From assembly GCA_027624675.1 (NCBI GenBank), contig JAQBTZ010000033.1:1-6491 (forward strand): a stretch of 6,491 bases of DNA, written 5' to 3'. This stretch comes from a bacterium (GTDB taxonomy: Bacteria; Patescibacteriota; WWE3; 2-01-FULL-39-13; JAQBTZ01). Position 1 is the stretch's first letter. Each line of letters opens with the position of its first letter. The translations under genes were made by a program, and so were the position numbers. The notes beneath the pieces are model-generated. The model was given only the letters and a program-made list of their open reading frames with translations. It ran no database searches and was not told the DNA's origin. Shown piece by piece: positions 1 to 6,044 of this stretch.

Positions 1-36
1 AATTCCGCCCGCCGAGCCCAGAGAGTTCCGTTCGGA
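1..36 (-). ncRNA. Possible 5' part of a structural RNA (SRP RNA-like), cut by window edge
   Basis: This stretch is far richer in G and C than the protein-coding part of the window and has no supported reading frame. On the minus strand it ends in GGGCTCGGCGGGCGGAATT (19 down to 1). That resembles the 5' Alu-domain region of large-type SRP RNAs, which begin with a similar GGGCU-A-GGCGGG-type element. It lies just downstream of a tRNA-Ser on the same strand, and in Bacillus the SRP RNA gene also follows a tRNA-Ser. Only about 36 bases are visible, so neither the SRP core (GGUCAGG/GGAAGCAGC region) nor the closing helix can be checked. The resemblance is judged by eye. It could equally be another structured RNA or a GC-rich spacer. 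Confidence 0.27.
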
Positions 37-52
37 TATTTTCAAACAGACA

Positions 53-99
53 CCGCCATATTTGTCTACGAACGAAGAGAGTAGAAACAAATATGGCGG
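53..99 (-). terminator. Long hairpin overlapping the tRNA-Ser 3' end (terminator or processing structure)
   Basis: Positions 53-65 (CCGCCATATTTGT) are perfectly complementary to 87-99. The stem continues with 66-69 pairing to 81-84 after a two-base bulge (85-86), giving 17 base pairs around an 11-base loop (70-80). On the minus strand the left arm of this hairpin is the last three bases of the tRNA, its CCA and the first trailer bases. There is no good U-run after it (the minus strand continues TGTCTGTTTG), so a classic intrinsic terminator is uncertain. A maturation signal, or an alternative fold of the tRNA precursor, is equally possible. Confidence 0.5.
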
Positions 100-181
100 A
101 GGGAGTGGGATTTGAACCCACGAGCCACCGAAGCGGCGCGGTTTAGCAAACCGCTGCACTAGACCACTATGCGATCCCTCC
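94..181 (-). tRNA. trnS: tRNA-Ser (anticodon GCU)
   Basis: This is a complete class II tRNA read on the minus strand. The acceptor stem is GGAGGGA (181-175) with TCCCTCC (104-98). The D arm is GCA...TGC. The anticodon stem is GCGGT/ACCGC (154-150 and 142-138) with loop TTGCTAA, which puts anticodon GCT at 147-145. The long variable arm GCCGC-TTCG-GTGGC (137-124) is typical of serine tRNAs. The T arm is GTGGG-TTCAAAT-CCCAC (121-105). The discriminator is G (97), as expected for tRNA-Ser, and CCA is encoded at 96-94. The GCU anticodon decodes AGC/AGU serine codons. The 5' leader predicted from the promoter is only about 8 bases, and it is complementary to the trailer. Confidence 0.97.
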
Positions 182-195
182 ATATTTGTTTAACT

Positions 196-224
196 ATTAT
201 ACCTTAACCACAACAAAGTATCAC
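196..224 (-). promoter_or_regulatory. Putative promoter of the tRNA-Ser gene
   Basis: The minus strand has a perfect -10 hexamer TATAAT at 201-196. At 17-base spacing lies a poor -35-like hexamer GTGATA (224-219). The predicted start is near 189, giving a leader of about 8 bases before the mature tRNA end at 181. Such a short leader is common for tRNA genes transcribed from a nearby promoter. The -10 match and its position support the call. The -35 match is weak. Confidence 0.55.
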
Positions 225-239
225 TACTCAAATACACCC

Positions 240-276
240 TCGACCAAGCCAAAGTTTAAATATATAATTAAATAGA
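240..276 (+). promoter_or_regulatory. Putative promoter of the DUF2339 operon, start site at or next to the ATG
   Basis: A perfect -10 hexamer TATAAT lies at 263-268. At the ideal 17-base spacing there is TCGACC (240-245), which matches four of six positions of TTGACA. Counting seven bases from the end of the -10 box puts the transcription start at 275 or 276, which is the A of the ATG start codon. No Shine-Dalgarno sequence is present (upstream is TAATTAAATAG), and an in-frame TAG lies immediately before the ATG. Together these point to a leaderless mRNA. The transcription start itself is predicted, not observed. Confidence 0.55.
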
Positions 277-2045
277 TGTCTACATTTTTCTTATTAGTAT
301 TGATCTTTATTATTAGTCTATATTTTAAAAATAGAATTGATTTAATTGATTCTAAATTAAAACAGTTTGAAACAAAGAAACTTGTAAATGAACCACTAAA
401 ATCTTCAAACCAAGATATTAAACCCAATAAAGATTTTATTTATATAAAAAACCCTGCAGTCCAAACAAACCAAATCAATACTTCAACTTTCACCAAACCC
501 AAAAACGAAGATAATTTATCGTTTGATCAATTTATTAATTGGCTAAAAGAAGACTGGTTGCTGAAAATTGGTGGAGTTTTTATATTACTCGGTTTTGCAT
601 GGTTAGTATCTTATGCGTTTTTAAATAACTGGATTGGTCCAGTTGGTCGAATCACACTAGGTCTACTTGCAGGGGTACTTATAATGGTAAGTGGAAACAA
701 AAGGATTATTAGATATAAAAATCAAGGACTTGTAATTATTGCAGTTGGAGCATCTATTTCACTTATAACTATATATAGTGCACAATCGTTATATTCAATG
801 TTTCCTCCAGTTTTGGCTTTATTATTGTCGACTATCGTTACTGTATTTTGTGGAGTAGCTAGTGTTGTTCATAACGACAAACCACTAACAATTATTGCTT
901 TAATATCCGGTACTATTGCCCCTTTATTAACTGGAAATACTGATCCAAATATCTTTGGACTTTTTAGTTATTTGTTAAGTTTAAATATTGGAATTTTGTG
1001 GGTTACTTATTATAAAAACTGGAGATTTTTAGTTATCCTTTCATTGTTATTAACTAGCATGTACTCTATTCAATTTTTTGCAGGTTCAAGTTTTACTAAC
1101 CTTTTACCTAGCGAACTTATTCAACTAAAGTTTTTTGCTATAACTTTTACAACGCTTTACTTTACCTCAGAAGTTTTACTAATAATTAAAACTAAGGTTG
1201 TACAACAGACTAATCTTGTTACGGGGTTATTGATCGGACTATTTACTTTAGGTTGGATTACAGGTCTAATACCTACATATTTAAGGGGTGAAGTAACTTT
1301 GATAGTTGCAGTTATATTTATGCTCGCATCATATTATATTTTTAAGATAACTAAAATACAGAATATTGTTTTTACGTATTTTGGAACCTCTTTACTATTA
1401 TTAATAGCAGCTACAAGTTTTGAGTTTAGCGGACCAACATTAACTATTGCACTTACTATTCAGGCTCTAATTTTACCTGTTATTTCAAGCAAGTTATTAA
1501 ACAGGTCATTAGGCTTCAGAATGTTGTTATATTTAATTTTACCCGGACTATTATCTATTGAATCAATTACTTCAATAAGTTGGAGTACAGGTATATTTCA
1601 CCAGGATTTACTTGTATTAATCCTATACACTGCAACTCTATTTATATTAGGCTATAACCAGATTAAAACATTTATAGATGATGAAGGAAAAAAAGCAATT
1701 GGAAAAGTGTTAGTAATAGTTGGCGGTATTTATAGCTTAATCTTAGTATGGCTGATGATTAATTCGTTAATTGAAACTGTAAATATTGCTCGCACAGTTA
1801 CATTAATTTTATACACATTTATTGGTCTTGTAACAAATATTAAAGGACAAATTAATAACAATAAGTATTTAAATAGATTTGGACTTGGAGTAATTGTATT
1901 TGTAACGCTTAGGTTATTGTTTGTAGATGTCTGGGACATGCAACTTGGTTGGAGAACCGTAACATTTTTAGGCACAGGACTTTTACTAATGGGGTCTGTA
2001 TTAATACCAAGAAACATAACACATGAAAAAGTTAACGTTAATTAG
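276..2045 (+). CDS. DUF2339 family polytopic membrane protein
   Basis: This 589-residue protein is nearly all hydrophobic helices. It has an N-terminal membrane segment (about 3-17), then a polar linker (about 18-85) of low complexity. The DUF2339 hallmark region follows from about 94: WLLKIGGVFILLGFAWLVSY, then NNWIGPVGRITLG (117-129), a glycine-rich helix with GLVIIAVGASI (151-161), and SGTIAPLLT (211-219). The C-terminal signature is also present: a helix ending RLLFVDVW (546-553), then WRTVTFLGTGLLLMGSVLI (559-577). I count roughly 17-19 membrane segments. The molecular function of the family is unknown; it acts in the cytoplasmic membrane. The start is fixed by an in-frame stop directly upstream. 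The gene overlaps the next one by 23 bases, so the two are probably translated together. Family membership is well supported by the motifs; any role in envelope or polymer assembly is a guess. Confidence 0.88.
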   Translation: MSTFFLLVLIFIISLYFKNRIDLIDSKLKQFETKKLVNEPLKSSNQDIKPNKDFIYIKNPAVQTNQINTSTFTKPKNEDNLSFDQFINWLKEDWLLKIGGVFILLGFAWLVSYAFLNNWIGPVGRITLGLLAGVLIMVSGNKRIIRYKNQGLVIIAVGASISLITIYSAQSLYSMFPPVLALLLSTIVTVFCGVASVVHNDKPLTIIALISGTIAPLLTGNTDPNIFGLFSYLLSLNIGILWVTYYKNWRFLVILSLLLTSMYSIQFFAGSSFTNLLPSELIQLKFFAITFTTLYFTSEVLLIIKTKVVQQTNLVTGLLIGLFTLGWITGLIPTYLRGEVTLIVAVIFMLASYYIFKITKIQNIVFTYFGTSLLLLIAATSFEFSGPTLTIALTIQALILPVISSKLLNRSLGFRMLLYLILPGLLSIESITSISWSTGIFHQDLLVLILYTATLFILGYNQIKTFIDDEGKKAIGKVLVIVGGIYSLILVWLMINSLIETVNIARTVTLILYTFIGLVTNIKGQINNNKYLNRFGLGVIVFVTLRLLFVDVWDMQLGWRTVTFLGTGLLLMGSVLIPRNITHEKVNVN

Positions 2046-3192
2046 TTCTACAATATTTCTTACATTTGCTACATTACTTTTTATAAGCAGTACTTATACT
2101 TTTGCCCTAGAAACACCTATACAACCTACAACAAATAGTTTTTCAAAATACCAGGAAATTACCTCTGACATAACTATCCCCACGGTAATCGAGATGCCCT
2201 TAGTCTATTCACAAAAGCCTAACGATCAATATTTGATCATAGAACAAGACAATAATCAATTTCAACCATATGAAATTATTAATAGAGATATTCCAACAGG
2301 ATACAGTGTTTATAGCGATGCAAATAAAATTAATGAGGGAAACCTAGATGACAACAATCCAAACACCTATGTTGACTACGAAATTAACTCAGATCAAACA
2401 AAAACAAGTGTAAGTTGGAAATTAATTTATACCGAACCTATTAGCTCTAACTCTTTTTTCTATAATTTAGACATAAACAGCCGTTCTCCTATAAATATCA
2501 CTATTGAAAAAGTCGATGAAAATTATAATTTGATAACTACTCTGGTAAAAGAGCAGGTGGCATCAAATACGATAAAATTCCCAACAACATCCTCTCAGTA
2601 CTGGAAAGTAAATATGACATTTAGCCAACCTCTTAGGGTTAATGAGATGGGCTTTATCACAACAACTAAAACCACCAAAAATTATTTAAGATTTCTGGCA
2701 AGACCTGGAAAAGAATATCTTGTATATTCCGAACCAACCAGCTATGTAAATATAAACATGTCTGAAAAGGGGAACTTAGCTAATGCCTCTGAAGTAAAAT
2801 CTATACAACAACCTTTCATTTATAGTAATAACATTAACAAAGAATCAGACTATGATCTTGATGGAATTTTCAATTCTGTTGATAACTGCATCTATCTTTC
2901 AAACCCAACCCAAGACGACATAAATACAAATAAAATTGGCGACGCATGTGAAGATTTTGATAACGACACAATCTCAAACTCAATAGATAACTGCCCTGAT
3001 CAACCAAACAAAAACCAGATTGATACTGATGGTGATGGAGTTGGTGACCACTGTGATACAGAAGAAAGTCGACTAACTGAAAAGATTAAATGGTTACCTT
3101 GGCTAGGACTTATTATTGGTTTTACTGTAGTTTTTGGATTACTAATTACAACAGTTAAAACAAATAAACCAGAAACACCTGAGGTTATCTAA
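2023..3192 (+). CDS. Secreted membrane-anchored protein with thrombospondin type 3 repeats; DUF3999-like position
   Basis: The protein has 389 residues. A signal peptide covers about 1-28 (basic KK, hydrophobic core, likely cut after TYTFA). The region 46-85 (beta-rich, with PTVIEMPLV and QFQPYEI) resembles the N-terminal part of DUF3999 proteins. Next comes a beta-sandwich-like stretch (about 93-215) with NEGNLDDNNPNTYVDYEI, like the calcium loop of discoidin/F5-8C folds. Residues 276-345 are thrombospondin type 3 repeats with the family's only four cysteines (289, 309, 324, 344) and many paired Asp/Asn residues. One membrane helix follows (357-377), with a short cytoplasmic tail. The protein should therefore face outside, anchored at its C terminus. 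It starts inside the DUF2339 gene (23-base overlap, no clear ribosome site), which suggests coupling. DUF2339 genes in other bacteria often neighbour DUF3999 genes, so a physical complex is plausible. TSP3 and topology are clear; the DUF3999 relation is tentative. Confidence 0.8.
   Translation: MKKLTLISSTIFLTFATLLFISSTYTFALETPIQPTTNSFSKYQEITSDITIPTVIEMPLVYSQKPNDQYLIIEQDNNQFQPYEIINRDIPTGYSVYSDANKINEGNLDDNNPNTYVDYEINSDQTKTSVSWKLIYTEPISSNSFFYNLDINSRSPINITIEKVDENYNLITTLVKEQVASNTIKFPTTSSQYWKVNMTFSQPLRVNEMGFITTTKTTKNYLRFLARPGKEYLVYSEPTSYVNINMSEKGNLANASEVKSIQQPFIYSNNINKESDYDLDGIFNSVDNCIYLSNPTQDDINTNKIGDACEDFDNDTISNSIDNCPDQPNKNQIDTDGDGVGDHCDTEESRLTEKIKWLPWLGLIIGFTVVFGLLITTVKTNKPETPEVI
2848..3057 (+). 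repeat. Thrombospondin type 3 repeat region (within the CDS)
   Basis: This region encodes residues 276-345 of the secreted protein. Two units are visible. Unit 1 is DYDLDGIFNSVDNC (276-289) followed by a partner loop ending NTNKIGDACE (301-310). Unit 2 is DFDNDTISNSIDNC (311-324) followed by the canonical DTDGDGVGDHCD (334-345). The pattern D-x-D-x-D-G...D-N-C-P...D-x-D-G-D-G-x-G-D-x-C-D is the calcium-binding TSP3 consensus. The second unit matches better. The first has lost several Asp residues in its loop (TQDDINTNKIGDAC), so its calcium binding may be weaker. The array sits directly before the membrane helix, as a rigid stalk would. Confidence 0.85.
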
Positions 3193-4514
3193 AAATCTTC
3201 TTTACCAAGGTAGATATAGCTTTTTTGTTTAGGGTATGTATCTATTAATTCATCTTTATCAATTACCACATCTCCAATAAAATGAGGAAATGTTTTATTT
3301 AAATTAAAGTATTTTACGTTTCCTGATTTTATCCCTTCCCTTTCAAAGTAATATTTAATCCCAAAATAGTGGATTGGTAAGTTTGTAATAATTTGTTCTG
3401 GTTTGATATCTGTTTCACTTAACACCTCGTATGCTAAATACCCATATCTATAGTTTGTGGGATTATTAAAGGAGAAATAGTCTACGTAGCTATAAATCAT
3501 TATTAATATTAAGACCAAAAACATCAAAACTGCTTTAACATTTTTTTGTTGATTATCTATTAACCCTACAAAAAACAATAAAAGAAATGGCACAGTAAAT
3601 ATTAAGTACCTAACTGTAAATACCGGTGTAAATAATGATACTAAAACAGAGATCACTATCGGGAAAAATCCAAAAACTAATGAAATTTTTGAAATTTCTG
3701 ACTTTATTTTATTAAATCCTAACCTAAATATTGCTAGATAAATAACTAAGATTACTATAGTCAAAATGACTGGAATATAATTAAACCCTCCTAAGTATGT
3801 AAACACTGAGCTAAATAATTCAAATATACTTACCTTTTCTAACCAAAAACCTTTATTTTTACTAATAGTTTGAGCTATTAATACTGGTACCCAAGGCAAA
3901 TAAAATATTAAAGGTAATAATAAATAGCGTTTCAAAATTATAGGTTTTAGATCTGAAAAAAGGGTTGAAACATTAACAAACAATATCTCAATTTTGTATT
4001 TTTGTACTATCTTTAACTTCTGAAATACAAAAAACATTAGATAAAATATTAAGTAATAGGTATGGGTGTATAGGCCTAAAACATTTGAAATTACAAAACC
4101 TACCTTATTTTTTGAAAAGAAAAAGTAAACAGACAAAATTGCTAGAAACACCATTGCAGAATAAGGTCTTAGCTCGAACGAATAAAAAACTAAAAAAGTA
4201 TTGGTTAAAACTAATATAGCAAATAGAAATGCAGGTAGTTTTGATACAAATAACCTAGCTAACTTATACGAAACCAAACTACTTAATATATGAAAGAAAA
4301 GTGGAATTTGTCTTAAATAAAATGGTGAATCCTTAAAGCTATCACTTACAACCTTTGTTAGAAAATAAAAAAGTGGCGGATTAAAATCTTTAGCAGTTAA
4401 TAATATTATATCGTAATAACTGTTTCTAGATACAAAAATAGTAAACAGTTCATCCCTCCAATAATCCTGTGTCCATAATGTATAAAATTGTTCAATGAAA
4501 CTTTTAATTTCCAT
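3189..4514 (-). CDS. GT39/ArnT-like polytopic membrane glycosyltransferase
   Basis: The protein has 441 residues and about nine or ten membrane segments (between 62 and 345), followed by a soluble C-terminal part (about 350-441). The first external loop carries the C-type glycosyltransferase features: WRDELFT (19-25, acidic pair D21/E22), then DFNPPLFYFL (43-52) and LRQIPLFFH (67-75). Further on are ELRPYSAM (114-121, matching the family's E-A-R-x-Y) and TVRYLIFTVPF (300-310). Such enzymes move a sugar from a polyprenyl-phosphate carrier to an acceptor on the outer face of the membrane; donor and acceptor are unknown here. The start is well bounded: an in-frame TAA lies 13 bases upstream of the ATG, and the preceding GT2 gene ends 2 bases before it. 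Oddly, the usual first membrane helix before the acidic motif is absent. The 3' end overlaps the convergent TSP3 gene by 4 bases. Confidence 0.8.
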   Translation of the reverse strand: MEIKSFIEQFYTLWTQDYWRDELFTIFVSRNSYYDIILLTAKDFNPPLFYFLTKVVSDSFKDSPFYLRQIPLFFHILSSLVSYKLARLFVSKLPAFLFAILVLTNTFLVFYSFELRPYSAMVFLAILSVYFFFSKNKVGFVISNVLGLYTHTYYLIFYLMFFVFQKLKIVQKYKIEILFVNVSTLFSDLKPIILKRYLLLPLIFYLPWVPVLIAQTISKNKGFWLEKVSIFELFSSVFTYLGGFNYIPVILTIVILVIYLAIFRLGFNKIKSEISKISLVFGFFPIVISVLVSLFTPVFTVRYLIFTVPFLLLFFVGLIDNQQKNVKAVLMFLVLILIMIYSYVDYFSFNNPTNYRYGYLAYEVLSETDIKPEQIITNLPIHYFGIKYYFEREGIKSGNVKYFNLNKTFPHFIGDVVIDKDELIDTYPKQKSYIYLGKEDF

Positions 4515-4516
4515 TT

Positions 4517-6001
4517 TTAAGATGTTTTAGGTGCAGTTTTATAACGAATTGTTTTTCCAAAAAGCAATCTAGTCTGGGCATCTAAGGCGGGAATACTTCC
4601 AAAAATTACAGATACCAATGGGAATATCACCCACTTTGAATAATGCAAAACTGAGTTATAAAATTTCCATTTTTGTGGTTTCTTTGGAGATAATTTTTGA
4701 ATTAGGATAAAAAGTACCACAAATGAAAACAGAGTTAACGTAAGCATTCGGCTTGTTAAGATTGGGATATTAAATGCAATTGTACTTTGATTATAGTCTT
4801 TATTTAACCATTCTGGTAAAAAGTTGCCAATACCAAGTATTATAGGCAACATTACCCATTCAACATTTTTTCTTACTTTTATAAATAGCTTTATAAATTT
4901 ATTAGACCAAGGTATTGCAGTGTCTTTTAACATATTTATAACTACATACCTTGTTTCAGATACACCCCACGCCCATCTTCTAATCTGATCATACTGTGCT
5001 AATAATGTTTTTCTATAATTTGTAGTTATAATTACTGAGCCAAATATAGGTAAAAACAAAGGAACAACCTCTACCTTACCTTTTGTATGAAAATACATCT
5101 GCCAATAAAATCTTTCATCCTCTGGAATAATATCAGGTGCCCAGTACCCTGCTTCGTGTACACTTTGTAAGCAACTTGCATAAACCGCAAAGTTTACAAA
5201 ATCAAATGGTCTATGTACTAAACTTAAAAACCACTGCACACCAAAGCTTGAGATCATATGTGCCGGGGCCGCTGTTTCCCACATTCCAGTTAAGTTCATT
5301 GGGATGGGTTGAAAAATCTTTGTAAATCTATCTTCTTTTGCCTCTAAAAATTTATATGTCAACAGACTTAAGTACCCCTTATCTATCAACATATCACTAT
5401 CTAATGATGTAATTACAACATTTTTTGGATCAATACTTGCAGTAATCAATTCTTTATATAATTGCTTTGCACCATTATTTTGATTACTTGCTTTACCTAC
5501 AATCTCTCCCTCTACTAATGTGTGGGGAAATACATATATTTTAAAAAATCTGTCCTTATATTTTTCTTGTAATTTATTTGCTAAAGCAAGACCACTTTCA
5601 ATTTTCATCTCTGGAGCTAAAGCTAATATTTTTTGTTGTTGTGGATAGTTTGCATTTGCAATTTTCTCAACTGTTTGATCAATAATATCGATACTTTCAT
5701 TTGCAAATGGAATTAATATTGCTTGATAAATCTTTCTATACCCATCACCATGTTCCTCTTTTAATTTATTTAGCCAATCAGTTTTCATTGAGATACCAAT
5801 CTTTCTAATAGCTTGCGATGAATGTTTTGCAACAATAATACTTTGATATACCCAGTAAATTACATATAAAGTAACAATACCTGATACGACAATTGGGAAA
5901 TACCTGGCACTAAGAAGTAATAACAGGATAATAAACCAGTTTATACCCCCTGCACAAATATCGATTATTCTACCTAATCTTTTTTCATTCTTTATTTGCA
6001 T
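4517..6001 (-). CDS. Membrane GT2 family glycosyltransferase (cellulose/hyaluronan synthase-like)
   Basis: The protein has 494 residues. Two N-terminal membrane segments (about 19-32 and 36-56) precede a cytoplasmic GT-A domain (about 92-345), and three or so membrane segments follow (about 378-395, 415-436, 456-471). The catalytic motifs are in the usual order: PFANES (98-103), GKASNQNNGAK (169-179), SLDSDM with the metal-binding DxD (D201, D203), PEDERFYW (293-300) as the TED-like site with the likely catalytic base D295, and QIRRWAWG (339-346), equivalent to QxxRW. This set is typical of membrane GT2 enzymes that use nucleotide sugars and often act processively. The product cannot be told from sequence. 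No PilZ domain is present. The start has only a weak AAGG 12 bases upstream. It lies 43 bases after the TatD gene and 2 bases before the GT39-like gene, which points to one transcript for surface glycan assembly. Confidence 0.88.
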   Translation of the reverse strand: MQIKNEKRLGRIIDICAGGINWFIILLLLLSARYFPIVVSGIVTLYVIYWVYQSIIVAKHSSQAIRKIGISMKTDWLNKLKEEHGDGYRKIYQAILIPFANESIDIIDQTVEKIANANYPQQQKILALAPEMKIESGLALANKLQEKYKDRFFKIYVFPHTLVEGEIVGKASNQNNGAKQLYKELITASIDPKNVVITSLDSDMLIDKGYLSLLTYKFLEAKEDRFTKIFQPIPMNLTGMWETAAPAHMISSFGVQWFLSLVHRPFDFVNFAVYASCLQSVHEAGYWAPDIIPEDERFYWQMYFHTKGKVEVVPLFLPIFGSVIITTNYRKTLLAQYDQIRRWAWGVSETRYVVINMLKDTAIPWSNKFIKLFIKVRKNVEWVMLPIILGIGNFLPEWLNKDYNQSTIAFNIPILTSRMLTLTLFSFVVLFILIQKLSPKKPQKWKFYNSVLHYSKWVIFPLVSVIFGSIPALDAQTRLLFGKTIRYKTAPKTS

Positions 6002-6044
6002 TTGTATATTTTACCTTGTTTTTGGCTTTACTCCAACATTTTTA
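6002..6044. other. Short gap between the TatD and GT2 genes
   Basis: These 43 bases hold no hairpin with a U-run. On the minus strand the gap contains GGAG (6034-6031), about 29 bases before the GT2 start and too far to act as its ribosome site, and AAGG (6017-6014), 12 bases before the ATG. The AT-rich TAAAATATAC near the start codon could serve as a -10 region, but no convincing -35 is seen. The simplest reading is read-through transcription from the TatD gene. Confidence 0.5.

Noticed and set aside
224..427. Minus-strand open frame of 67 codons across the start of the DUF2339 gene
   Set aside because: It is antisense to a well-supported gene and its promoter, has no family features, and would cover the region that holds the divergent promoters.
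1730..2017. Minus-strand open frame of 95 codons inside the DUF2339 gene
   Set aside because: It lies opposite the conserved C-terminal motif of DUF2339 and has no recognisable domain or start signal.
2032..2041. Palindrome TTAACGTTAA at the gene 1/gene 2 overlap, as an operator
   Set aside because: It is inside two overlapping reading frames, only ten bases long and expected by chance in AT-rich DNA.
5137..5325. Plus-strand open frame of 62 codons inside the GT2 gene
   Set aside because: It is antisense to the conserved catalytic region (PEDE motif) and its composition looks like a shadow frame.
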